From the IMG/VR virus record IMGVR_UViG_3300028844_000265, positions 1 through 22,648 of that record: 22,648 nt of DNA; one strand, 5' to 3'. Position numbers and translations under genes: made by a program. The notes below the pieces were generated by a model that had not been told where the DNA came from, ran no database searches, and worked only from the letters and a program-made list of their open reading frames with translations. Positions 1 to 9,000 of this stretch are shown here, piece by piece (position 1 is the first letter of the stretch; every line of letters starts with the position of its first letter). Origin of the DNA: a virus.

Positions 1-165
1 AATCATAACATGAAAGATGGTTTTGATATGTGGACGGAAGATGGAGCAGACGGAAGACAGCGTATAGGTGATGCTTCTCTTATGCCTATTATGGTCAAGG
101 CACTACAAGAACTATCAGAAAAGAACGATGCTCTTGAGGCTCGTATCACAGCATTGGAGGCATAG
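1..165 (+). CDS. Tail-fibre-type protein, C-terminal end (partial, 5' end outside window)
   Basis: The reading frame is open from base 1 and ends at TAG 163-165, giving 54 residues. The visible part reads DGFDMWTEDGADGRQRIGDA, followed by a helical heptad-like tail (about residues 30-54, KALQELSEKNDALEARI) that looks like a short coiled coil. This ending is typical of phage tail fibres or spikes whose C-terminus is an intramolecular chaperone of the peptidase S74 type, where the last helix trimerises. Only the end is seen, so the S74 assignment is inference. The next gene starts 3 bases after the stop (ATG at 169) and encodes another fibre-like protein, which fits a host-recognition cluster at the end of the tail module. 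Confidence 0.6.
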   Translation, partial: NHNMKDGFDMWTEDGADGRQRIGDASLMPIMVKALQELSEKNDALEARITALEA

Positions 166-168
166 AGT

Positions 169-1275
169 ATGAGTAAAGCAGCAGAGTTAGCCAAGGCAGG
201 TGAGACACTAACGAACCAACCGTCAGGCAGGAAGAACCTTGTGACCAATGGGGCAATGCAGGTGGCACAGAGATCAACCTCAGAGACAGGTAAAGGTGCA
301 GATCAAGGATATTTTACTGTAGACAGGATGCTTTATTTTGAGAATGGTACAACTGATGTGCGGTTCACACAATCACAAGCAACAGATGTTCCTACTGGTG
401 AAGGTTTTGCTACATCTTTAAAGTTTGATTGTACAACAGCAGATGCAAGTTTAGCTTCAGATAATCAATTAGTCATAAAACACAGAATAGAAGGTCAAGA
501 TATTCAACAATTAAAGTGGGGTACTTCTAATGCTGAAAAAGTTACTCTTTGTTTTTGGATAAAATCTACAAAAACAGGAACTTTTATTATAGAACTTTCA
601 AGAGAATCAAGAAAAATATCACAGGCTTATACAGTTTCTTCTTCTGATACTTGGGAAAAGAAAACTTTAACTTTTGATGGTGATACAGGTGGTTCTGTAG
701 TTACAAACGATTCTGCCAATAGATTAGAAATAAATATTTATATGGGTGTTGGCACAAATTATTCTTCAGGAACACTAGACACTGCTTGGACAGGGGGTAC
801 TAATGCTAATAGAGCAGTTGGTCAAGTAAATGCTTTTGACAGTACTTCAAATAATATTTTATTTACAGGAATACAGTTAGAAATTGGCTCACAAGCTACA
901 AACTTTGAGCATCGTTCCTTTGGGGAAGAGTTGGCTTTGTGTCAGAGGTATTTTTATCAAGACGTAAAAGGCGTTACTCAAGAAATAAGTGTTGGTTGGT
1001 ACTATACCAGTTCGGCAATTTCTTGGATAGTTAATTTTCCAGTTCCTATGAGAGCATCCCCAACAATGGCTTATAGTGGACCGACTGATGGATTTACTAT
1101 ATATAGAGATAGTGCTGCTGATAATTTTACAGCTCTGACTATAGAAAATGTTAATTATCAATATACTAGGGCATCATGCTTCAACAATAACCAAGTAAGT
1201 GGTACTGCTGGTCAAGCTGGGATTGTAAGAGCTACAAATGCTGCCTGCCTTGTATCATTTAGTGCTGATTTATAG
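169..1275 (+). CDS. Probable tail fibre / receptor-binding protein
   Basis: This is a 368-residue protein. Residues 20-36 (GRKNLVTNGAMQVAQRS) match a motif common near the N-terminus of phage fibre and appendage proteins. Residues about 48-240 are rich in Thr, Ser and beta-type segments and resemble a carbohydrate-binding jelly-roll. Residues 232-263 (FTGIQLEIG... FEHRSFGEELALCQRYF) form a second motif that often closes this domain in phage fibre proteins. The last 105 residues are a separate, Ser/Thr-rich and probably variable tip. No signal peptide is present. It lies between a fibre C-terminus and small appendage-associated genes. The likely role is adsorption to a cell-surface glycan; the ligand cannot be inferred. 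The start has no strong Shine-Dalgarno site, so translation may be coupled to the upstream gene, whose stop is 3 bases away. Confidence 0.7.
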   Translation: MSKAAELAKAGETLTNQPSGRKNLVTNGAMQVAQRSTSETGKGADQGYFTVDRMLYFENGTTDVRFTQSQATDVPTGEGFATSLKFDCTTADASLASDNQLVIKHRIEGQDIQQLKWGTSNAEKVTLCFWIKSTKTGTFIIELSRESRKISQAYTVSSSDTWEKKTLTFDGDTGGSVVTNDSANRLEINIYMGVGTNYSSGTLDTAWTGGTNANRAVGQVNAFDSTSNNILFTGIQLEIGSQATNFEHRSFGEELALCQRYFYQDVKGVTQEISVGWYYTSSAISWIVNFPVPMRASPTMAYSGPTDGFTIYRDSAADNFTALTIENVNYQYTRASCFNNNQVSGTAGQAGIVRATNAACLVSFSADL

Positions 1276-1284
1276 GAGTAAATA

Positions 1285-1458
1285 ATGGTTATAGAAAATG
1301 CAAAATACAATAAAAATAAAGTAGATGAAATTTGTTCTGTTCAAGCAACAATAGATGGAATAACTATGTCAGTACCGTTAGACACAGCCAATAGTGACTA
1401 CGCAGAGATACTACGCCAAGTAGAAGCTGGTGATATAACCATAGCTGCAGCAGATTAG
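1285..1458 (+). CDS. Small conserved phage protein, unknown function
   Basis: This is a 57-residue protein with a clear ribosome binding site (AGGAG, 7 bases before the ATG). It contains INGI-type beta segments (QATIDGITMSVPLD) and ends in a DITIAAAD-like tail. Short proteins of this build are common directly downstream of tail-fibre genes in marine phages, but I know of no assigned role. The stop overlaps the region just before the next start (TAGTATG), so the two genes are probably co-translated. It is acidic with no membrane segment, so an appendage-associated or chaperone role is possible but not shown. Confidence 0.75.
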   Translation: MVIENAKYNKNKVDEICSVQATIDGITMSVPLDTANSDYAEILRQVEAGDITIAAAD

Positions 1459-1459
1459 T

Positions 1460-1723
1460 ATGGAAAAGAACAGTTGGCATCTCAGTAAGTCCGTACCCGT
1501 ATCACTCATAGTAGCACTCGTACTACAAGCAGCCGCCATAGTGTGGACTGTATCACAGATGCAATCTAGTATAGAAGCTAACGCTATGAGTATAGTAAAA
1601 ATAGAAACACGAACAGAGAAGCTAGAGCTTGCAGTCCAAGGACAAGCAGTAGCTCTTGCACGAATAGATGAGAACATCAAAGCAATACGTATGTCAGTAG
1701 AACGTATAGCGTCAAAGGATTAA
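1460..1723 (+). CDS. Small membrane-anchored coiled-coil protein (holin-like candidate)
   Basis: This is an 87-residue protein. Residues 12-32 (SVPVSLIVALVLQAAAIVW and on) form one hydrophobic transmembrane segment after a short positively charged, polar N-terminus. The remainder (about residues 38-80) is a charged helix with heptad spacing (IVKIETRTEKLELAVQGQ), so a soluble coiled coil is expected. This one-membrane-segment plus coiled-coil layout occurs in a small phage protein found next to tail-fibre genes. Some single-span holins and spanin-like proteins look similar. There is no lipobox and no endolysin next to it, so the lysis role is only a guess. The start lies 1 base after the previous stop. 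Confidence 0.65.
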   Translation: MEKNSWHLSKSVPVSLIVALVLQAAAIVWTVSQMQSSIEANAMSIVKIETRTEKLELAVQGQAVALARIDENIKAIRMSVERIASKD

Positions 1724-1726
1724 TTA

Positions 1727-3889
1727 ATGTTACAATTTCAAGGATTTAAACCTGCAGCAATGCAACGTATGGCAAAGACTATGGGCTACTCAGGAGACAT
1801 GAAAGAGTTTGATAAGTTTCTTAGTGACAATCCTGATAAACAAGACCAGATGAATGTATACTCTGACAAAGCTAAAGAGATGATGATGGGTGGCTATGTA
1901 AAGGGATATGCTGAAGGTGGTGTTGTACAACCTAACATAGCTTACTATAGAATGCCAGATGGTAGTGTGGCTACAGATGACCCAACGAGAGTGTCTCAAG
2001 TAATAGGTCCAAAAGATACAGGAACACCAATATCCTTTTCTGAATATCAACAGGGTACGCCAGTTTCTACATTATCATCACCACTTGGACAAATACAACC
2101 CACAGTTCTACCCAGAGACTATGTACCTAATCCTAATGCAGAGAAATTTGGACAACCAGCCAACCCACAAGCAACAGCACCCGTATCACCAGTAGACTAC
2201 ACACAAGGGCCAGTGCCTCAGTCAACTGGATTCCAAGGTCAGACTATTGCAGATCAAATGGCTAACAGGGCCTATACACCCGGTTTACCTTATGGTGCAA
2301 CTGTACAACCAGTTGGTACTGCATTTAATGCTAACCAAGTAATAGATCCAACAACAGGACAGTTATCAGCAGCTCCAGATATTAATGTGGCACAGGCTAC
2401 ATCTATGGGTGCTGTAGCACCAACAGTAACAGATCCACGTACTATGGCTGCAGCTACTACTCAGGCAGGTGTACAAGCAGTAACAGACTCAGTAGCTCCT
2501 GCACAAGGTACTGTAGATCCACGCGCACAAGTTACAGGACAACAAACAACAGGAACAAGTGTAGAAGCCTTAACTGAAGCACAGGGTACAGCAACTACAA
2601 TGTCTAACCCCGTCACACGTACTATTCAAGCAGGTGAAGTTGTAAGTGGTGCAGCAAATGCACAGACAGCAGCAACCTTTATGGAGCAGGTACAGGCTGC
2701 AGAGGCAACACCAACTAACAAAGCTACAGTACAAGGACAGTTAGAAGGATTGATGGCAGCCTTTGAGGGTGGTAATACACCTGCATGGGCAGCAGGAGCA
2801 ATGCGTAACGTCACTGCACAGATGGCTACCAGAGGTTTAGGTGCATCAAGTATGGCAGCACAGGCTCTTATCCAAGGGGCTATGGAATCTGCATTACCTT
2901 TAGCACAGGCAGATGCATCAATATTTGCACAATTTGAAACACAGAACTTGTCAAACCGTCAACAACGTGCTATGCTTGCAGCACAACAACGTGCTACATT
3001 TATGGGCATGGAGTTTGACCAAGAGTTTCAATCACGAGTACAGAACTCTGCACGTATAGGTGACATAGCTAATATGAACTTTACTGCAGATCAACAGGTT
3101 GCATTAGAGAATAGCAGAGTAGCTAGTACTGTTAATCTATCTAATCTAAGTAATAGCCAAGCAATGGTAATGGCAGAGGCTGCGGCACTATCTCAACTAG
3201 ATATGGCTAACTTATCTAATAGACAACAGGCTGCAGTACAGAATGCACAGAACTTTATGCAAATGGATATGACTAACCTATCTAACGAGCAACAGACTGG
3301 TATGTTTAAGGCACAGCAAAGAATACAATCTTTGTTTACTGATCAGGCAGCTACTAATGCTGCAAGACAATTTAATGCAAGCAGTCAGGCACAGACAGAT
3401 CAATTCTTTGCCAGTCTGGCAAGTACAACTTCTCAGTTTAATGCATCACAATCTAATGCACAATCTCAATTTAATGCAGGTGAAACAAACGCCATACAAA
3501 AATTTAATGCAGAGTTAGATAACCAACGTGATCAATTTAATGCACAAAACTCTATAGTAATTTCACAGAACAATGCACAGTGGCGTAGAGAGATTGCAAC
3601 TGCCGATACTGTGGCTGTTAACAGAGCTAATGAAATAAATGCACGATCAATACTAGATATGTCAGAACAATCCTATGCTAATCTGTGGCAGTATTATGCA
3701 GACAGTATGGAGTGGGCTTGGACATCTGCAGAATCACAGCTACAACGTACAAATGATTTAGCTGTTGTAGAAATAAATGCTAAAACACGTAAGGATATAG
3801 CAGAAGAACAAGCTGCGTCTGCAGCAGGTGAAGCAGTAGGTGGACTAATTGGTACTCTAGGCAGTGCGTACATATCAAAAATGTTTTAA
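1727..3889 (+). CDS. Ala/Gln/Asn-rich virion protein with long hendecad repeat (probable internal or tail-tube protein)
   Basis: This is a 720-residue protein. The N-terminus (residues 1-65) contains FDKFLSDNPDKQDQMNVYSD and a GGYVKGYAEGG motif, seen in many marine phage structural proteins. Residues about 90-400 are Pro/Thr/Gln/Ala-rich and low in complexity, without recognisable catalytic motifs. From residue 407 (NLSNRQQ) to about 659 the chain falls into 23 consecutive 11-residue units, many starting with Asn followed by Leu or Ala, which predicts a very long right-handed coiled coil. The C-terminus (about 696-714) is Gly/Ala-rich and hydrophobic (GEAVGGLIGTLGSA) and could touch a membrane. 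It sits with the ejection-type genes, so an internal virion or injection role is likely by context. Specific function is unknown. Confidence 0.7.
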   Translation: MLQFQGFKPAAMQRMAKTMGYSGDMKEFDKFLSDNPDKQDQMNVYSDKAKEMMMGGYVKGYAEGGVVQPNIAYYRMPDGSVATDDPTRVSQVIGPKDTGTPISFSEYQQGTPVSTLSSPLGQIQPTVLPRDYVPNPNAEKFGQPANPQATAPVSPVDYTQGPVPQSTGFQGQTIADQMANRAYTPGLPYGATVQPVGTAFNANQVIDPTTGQLSAAPDINVAQATSMGAVAPTVTDPRTMAAATTQAGVQAVTDSVAPAQGTVDPRAQVTGQQTTGTSVEALTEAQGTATTMSNPVTRTIQAGEVVSGAANAQTAATFMEQVQAAEATPTNKATVQGQLEGLMAAFEGGNTPAWAAGAMRNVTAQMATRGLGASSMAAQALIQGAMESALPLAQADASIFAQFETQNLSNRQQRAMLAAQQRATFMGMEFDQEFQSRVQNSARIGDIANMNFTADQQVALENSRVASTVNLSNLSNSQAMVMAEAAALSQLDMANLSNRQQAAVQNAQNFMQMDMTNLSNEQQTGMFKAQQRIQSLFTDQAATNAARQFNASSQAQTDQFFASLASTTSQFNASQSNAQSQFNAGETNAIQKFNAELDNQRDQFNAQNSIVISQNNAQWRREIATADTVAVNRANEINARSILDMSEQSYANLWQYYADSMEWAWTSAESQLQRTNDLAVVEINAKTRKDIAEEQAASAAGEAVGGLIGTLGSAYISKMF
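2945..3703 (+). repeat. Protein-level tandem hendecad repeat, 23 units of 33 bp, within the 720-aa virion protein
   Basis: Translated in frame, this segment splits without gaps into 23 units of 11 residues. Examples are NLSNRQQAAVQ, NASQSNAQSQF, NAGETNAIQKF and NAELDNQRDQF. Asn is the first residue in 15 of 23 units, and the second residue is hydrophobic or Ala in 19 of 23. In the first half a 22-residue super-repeat beginning NLSN is evident. The DNA units are diverged, so this is an old or selected periodicity rather than a recent tandem duplication. Confidence 0.8.
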
Positions 3890-3904
3890 GAGGAAACTTT
3901 ATAA

Positions 3905-4123
3905 ATGACTAGACAATTAAATCCGGGTATTATAGCATACAATAATATAAATTCTATTACGCTAGAAGAAGAAAAAGTAGGCCCTACTTCAAAAGGTTTA
4001 CTATCTCCTAACTTCCCTAATAAAAAGAAAAAAGTTAAGGTGCTGGATGAAAATGAAAGAATTGCAACTTATGTTTCTGCAATACGAAAAGAGAGAGAGG
4101 AACTAAAAAATGGCTCTTCCTAA
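3905..4123 (+). CDS. Small hypothetical protein in virion operon
   Basis: This is a 72-residue basic, hydrophilic protein, preceded by AGAGGAAAC 7-8 bases before the ATG. It has a Lys-rich middle (NKKKKVKVLDENERIATY) and a charged helical C-terminus (IRKEREELKNGSS). It has no membrane segment, signal or catalytic motif. Its end overlaps the start of the next gene by 14 bases, which suggests translational coupling. I do not recognise the family. Its position between two virion proteins suggests a minor structural or assembly role. Confidence 0.6.
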   Translation: MTRQLNPGIIAYNNINSITLEEEKVGPTSKGLLSPNFPNKKKKVKVLDENERIATYVSAIRKEREELKNGSS

Positions 4124-4631
4124 TACACAACCATCTTTTGATGCACCTATACCGGGGCAATCTATGGTGTCTGAACTTGGTGCAAGACCTTGGCAACAAC
4201 CTTCACAGTATACAACTATTGAAGAGGCTGTTGACTTTTATATATCAAAAATGTCCTCTGATGAAGTAGCTATGCAAGTAGAAGATATTCTTGAAATGGG
4301 GGTATCTGTAGCTGACTTAGCTCACGTTATACAACTGTCTAATGTTATGGAAGGTGTTCACAGTATTGATGTTGGTGTGATGGCTACACCTGTACTTATA
4401 GAATTTATTATGTTAATAGGGGATAGTGCAGATATAAAATATAAAACGGGTTTAGAGGATGAAAACAAAGCCATAGAAAAAACATTAGTTAATAGGGCCA
4501 TGAAAAAATTTAAAGCAGAAGAAGATAAGAGATCTGAAGAACCAGAACAGGTTGTAGAAGAAGTTGATGATAATAGTACTAAAGAAGAAAAAGTTAATCA
4601 ACTAACTGGCCTTATGGCAAGGAGAATATAA
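4110..4631 (+). CDS. Conserved virion-associated protein, unknown function
   Basis: This is a 173-residue acidic protein. It begins with a Pro-rich leader containing PIPGQSM (residues 14-20), followed by an acidic helix (about 37-68), then GVHSIDVGVMATPVLIEFI (residues 82-100) as a conserved-looking core and a Glu/Lys-rich tail (130-165). The PIPGQS leader and the HSIDV core recur in proteins of this length in other marine phages, next to the ejection-protein genes, as far as I recall. No enzymatic motif is visible. The stop overlaps the next start (TAATG at 4629-4633), and an AAGGAG site serving the next gene lies inside this gene's end. Confidence 0.65.
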   Translation: MALPNTQPSFDAPIPGQSMVSELGARPWQQPSQYTTIEEAVDFYISKMSSDEVAMQVEDILEMGVSVADLAHVIQLSNVMEGVHSIDVGVMATPVLIEFIMLIGDSADIKYKTGLEDENKAIEKTLVNRAMKKFKAEEDKRSEEPEQVVEEVDDNSTKEEKVNQLTGLMARRI

Positions 4632-6010
4632 TGAGTTTTTTTAGAGGCGTAGTAAAAGGTGCAGCCAAAAGTTTAGATAGAAATATTACAGAGCAACTAG
4701 CCTTCTTAAAAAGTGAAGCCTCTAGTGTTGCAAAGATTAGAGCTAATCGCAGGATACGTGAACAAGAAAAATATTTAGATCAAGAAGCGGAAATGTCTAA
4801 CATAATAAAAGATCTGTCTAAAAAAGCAGGTGGTTATAGAGAGGTTCAGTTTGTACTTGATAAGTATGGTGTAGAAGAAGGAACAGCAGTAATAAATCAA
4901 CTTTATGATAACCAAAAAAATTATGGTATAAGTGTAAAAGATGAATTACGTGTAGAACAAGGCGACCCTTCTATAAAAATATCTGCATTAGATATTGCTA
5001 AAAAATACACACCAAAAATGAAACCTATTCCAAAAATTGGAGATTTTAGTAATCTTGGTTCTGGTATAACTAGAATGTTAGGGTTTGATGCTAATGAAGA
5101 AGTAACTAGACAGACTAGTACGCTACTAGAGGCTGCAGGAGTAGATGACTTTGAAACAGTTGATTTACCCATTGCTTTACAGGGGGCTAATCTACCAGAA
5201 TGGCAAATATATAGAAACTCAGATCCAAAAAAAGAACGGGTAAGACTTGTTAGGATTGCACATAATAAAGGTAAAGAGTTTGAGAGAACAGGTGATCCAG
5301 AAGCTAAACGACAACAAGAATTAGCTTTAAGTATGGCTGAAGTAGAAGAAGCCTTTAATGTAAAAGAAAATAAACCTTTAACATTTAATGAAACTAACAA
5401 AGTTAGGGGATGGGCAGGAAACTTTCAAAGACAAATATTTAATGCTAAAAATGTAGGTCAATTTACAGTAACTGCTAATGGAGATATGGTACTACAACCA
5501 TTCTCAAAAGATAGTAAACAAATGGCAACTATAATTGGTATTAATTCCAGAGTTGCAGAATTTACAAATGAGGCAAGTAGAGCAGGAATAGATCCCTCAA
5601 AAATACGTCAGGCAGTCGTAAAAGGTTTAATGTCCTATCCACCTGTTCTTCCTGTTATTACAGCAGCAGATGGTAGTTTTAATTTTTCTAATCCTGATGA
5701 ACTTATATCTTTAAAAAAATTTGATGAAATATTTCCACAAAGTACACATAAAGTTATAAATGTATCTCCTCCGCCAAAGGACGACACAGGATTGACAAAA
5801 GGTATTTCTGGCAAAGCTATTCTATTTGAAAGCCTTCAAAACGATTGGATTAATTCCTATAATATTAACAAATCAGAAGATAGACAGTCAAAACGAGATG
5901 AGGTAGTGCGTAAGGTTCTAAATCTGGGAACACTAAATCCAGAGACTGATAGTGAGTTTTCGAATGAAAATGAAGTAATAAGCTATTTAGACCGTATTGC
6001 TAATAGGTAA
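4631..6010 (+). CDS. Hypothetical virion protein, 459 aa
   Basis: This is a 459-residue hydrophilic protein with an AAGGAG ribosome binding site and a TAATG junction with the previous gene. The N-terminal 60 residues are basic and helical (FFRGVVKGAAKSLDRN, then RANRRIREQEKYLDQEAE), likely a coiled coil. The remaining part is mixed alpha/beta and without recognised motifs. It has no membrane segment and no lysozyme or transglycosylase signature. It sits between the HSIDV-type protein and the 1117-residue probable ejection protein, the usual place for internal core proteins in T7-like podoviruses. An internal virion or core role is therefore possible. I cannot assign it to a family. Confidence 0.6.
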   Translation: MSFFRGVVKGAAKSLDRNITEQLAFLKSEASSVAKIRANRRIREQEKYLDQEAEMSNIIKDLSKKAGGYREVQFVLDKYGVEEGTAVINQLYDNQKNYGISVKDELRVEQGDPSIKISALDIAKKYTPKMKPIPKIGDFSNLGSGITRMLGFDANEEVTRQTSTLLEAAGVDDFETVDLPIALQGANLPEWQIYRNSDPKKERVRLVRIAHNKGKEFERTGDPEAKRQQELALSMAEVEEAFNVKENKPLTFNETNKVRGWAGNFQRQIFNAKNVGQFTVTANGDMVLQPFSKDSKQMATIIGINSRVAEFTNEASRAGIDPSKIRQAVVKGLMSYPPVLPVITAADGSFNFSNPDELISLKKFDEIFPQSTHKVINVSPPPKDDTGLTKGISGKAILFESLQNDWINSYNINKSEDRQSKRDEVVRKVLNLGTLNPETDSEFSNENEVISYLDRIANR

Positions 6011-6018
6011 AGTTTTTA

Positions 6019-9000
6019 ATGACAAAAGTATATAACAAGTACAAAGAACTGAATAAAGATGTGTTATTAAAAGAAGATGATTTTATAGAAGATGCATCAG
6101 AATTTTTAATGAAACGTGAGGGTTATAGACCTGATCAATTAAAAAGCCGTGAGTCCGTCTATGATGCTTTTATGGAGCATTTTCGTGTACAAAATGTAAA
6201 TGAAATTACAGCGTTACGTGACTTAGACTATGTAAAAAATAGAACAAATGATGAGCAAAAAGCTCAACTAGGTAGGCTTATGGACACCTATGATTCTATG
6301 GATTCTGATTTTGGATTTAAAGCTGCCCAAGATTATGTGGGTGGTGTTTTAAGTGCGCCCTCTACTATTGGAGGTTTGTTTAGTGGTGGGGTAACTAAAC
6401 TTGGTGCTGTTGCTGCTAATCAAGGAACTAAACTTGGCATTAAAGGAGTTATTAATCAGTCACTAAAAAACAAAGCTCTTCTGGCCACTGTGGCAGCAGA
6501 TGCTGCTGTAGCAGGTGGTACAGTTGCTGCACAAGAGGAAACAAGAGTAGAAACAGGTATTAAAGAAGAAATAAGTCTTAAAAATATTGGTCTAGCAACC
6601 GGTCTTGGGGTAGTAGCTAGTGGTGGATTAACAGGTTTCTCTGCTTATAAAAAGGGTGTCAGAGAACTGGAAGCAGATGAGATACTAGAACAAACTAATA
6701 AAGTGCTTAAAGAAAAAACTGAAACGGCTCATAAAAATGCTACTAAAAAAGTTTATGATAATACAAGCACAAAAAAATTAGCAGAACAGTTTGAAGATTT
6801 ATTAATAACTAGTAAAGAGTCTAAACTACCTTTAAAAAAGACTATACCAGATGAATTAGACTTAGGTAAAAGATTAAGAAAAGAACTTAAAGAAGAAGGA
6901 AAAGCATATTCTTTAGATGCCAAAGAAGTACAGAACATATCTGCTGCTGCATCTAAAATATACTCAACTATTGGAGATAAAATAAAAGTAGATCCTACTA
7001 TTGCTCCTTTAGAAAGATTTTCTTCAAAATTGACAAGAGCGTTAATGTATTCTACAGAAACAGAAGGAGCGTTACCTTTAAATCAATTAAAGAATATTTT
7101 AGAAGAACATAGTATTACTATGGAACAACTTGGACCACTCTATGCTGCAGAAATAAGTGAAGCCGCTGCCAAACTAGGTGCAGTAGGAAGAATGTCTCAG
7201 GTTATAAATAAAGTTGGTGGTGGAAAGACTACAAAGTATCTTCAGTTCAAAGCTACTCTTGAGGCTCTTGATGAAAAGACTGCAGACATTGGGTCTGTAA
7301 CAGGAGAAGCAAGAAGAACAATAGATGAAAAAATCTCAGAAGATGGAGTATCTGCAAGATTAAGAAATGCTGCTTACAATTTAAGTAGAGCTAGTGTTGG
7401 CTTAATGACCATACAGCTTGCAACAACAATAAGAAACACAACTAATGGTTATCTTAGAAATCAGTTTTACGCATTTGATAATTTAGGTGCAGGTTTAATC
7501 TATGGTGCAAAGGGAAACTTAGAGAAGTTAAAGAACCCAACTTCAAAAATGTTAAAAGATGAGGCTAATGAATCTGTTAGAAAGTCAATAGCATACTTAA
7601 AAACATCTAAAGATTCTTTTTTAAATAAAGACTTAATATTCAATATAACTAGTGCAGAAACTTTAGCATTATTTAAAGCACTTCAAGACCCTGCCTTTGG
7701 TCAGAGTGAAAAGATATCTAAACTTATACGTGGTATGGGAGATATAGCTGATATAACTGGTCAGGAAAAAGGTTTATTAGGGGCTACTAGGTTTTTAAAT
7801 AAGTTAAATACGTACTCAGATAATATGTTTAAAAGAGCTTACTTTGCTAGAGAACTTAATAAAAGTTTAGGGTCTAATCCTATAAAAGTAGGTGATGTAA
7901 CAGTAGATAGTATTGACGCTGCATTTAAAACAGGAAACTTAAAAAGTATACCAGATCAATACTATGCAGATGCTATGGAAGAAGCGTTTGAAGGTACGTA
8001 TCAAACAGGTTCATTTCATGCAGGAAGAAAGGGCATATTTAATACCTTTGCTAGAGGATTTATTGAATTAGGCCAAACTCCTTTAGGCGCAACTTTTGTT
8101 CCGTTTCCAAAGTATTTAGTTAATCAATTTCGTTTTATATATGAACATACACCTGTACTTGGGTTGGTAAATGCAGGGGGTATTTTAAATAAACCGGGAA
8201 CAGAATTTGGTCTTACGAAATTAGACCCAGAACAATTTGCTAAAACTATGACAGGTTTAGTTGGACTTACTACGTTTATGGCACTAAGAGCAAACTATGG
8301 AGATGAAAATACAAAATGGTATGAATATAAGAATCCATTAAATCCATCTGAAACTTTTGACGCACGTGCTGCATTAGGACCATTTTCTATGTACGCTTGG
8401 ACTGCAGATGTTTTATACAAATTAAATCCGTTTGACTGGCATAATAATGATAAAGTTGCTAAAGGTATAGGTGGAAGTGTAGATCTTGAAGAAGCTGTAA
8501 AGGCATTGGGTGGTGGTACAATAAGGGCTGGTTCAGGATTAGATTTAATTGAAGGAATTTTTGATGTTATTTCTGGTGATACTGGATATGCACCCGGAGA
8601 AGCAAAACTAAACGTACAGGAAACTTTAGCTAGATATGTTGGTAATACATTAAGCCGTCCGTTAGTTGGTGCTGGTATGTTCAAGGATGTTCTAGTACAT
8701 GTTAATCCAGAGTACGCACAGCTACCAGATAATTCAGATGTTAATGTTTGGGAAGCTATGTTTAAACAAGCTGGACGATCACTTCCATTTGTTGGAAAAG
8801 TTGAAGAGGGTGGAAGAGTTGCTTTAGGCTCACCTACTAGAAGAGGTGGAAGATCAAGAGTATTTCCAATACTTAAACAGGTAACAGGATTTACCCCTAT
8901 GGAACGAAGAACCGTTATTGAAGATGAGTTAAGTAGACTTAATTTAGATTTTAGAGATCTTAGCCCTAGAAGAATAAAACTTGATAAACCAGCAACAAAT

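Noticed and set aside
1431-1439. TGATATAAC on the + strand before the small membrane protein gene
   Set aside because: It encodes GDIT of the upstream protein and has no -35 match at 16-18 bases, so it is most likely coding coincidence.
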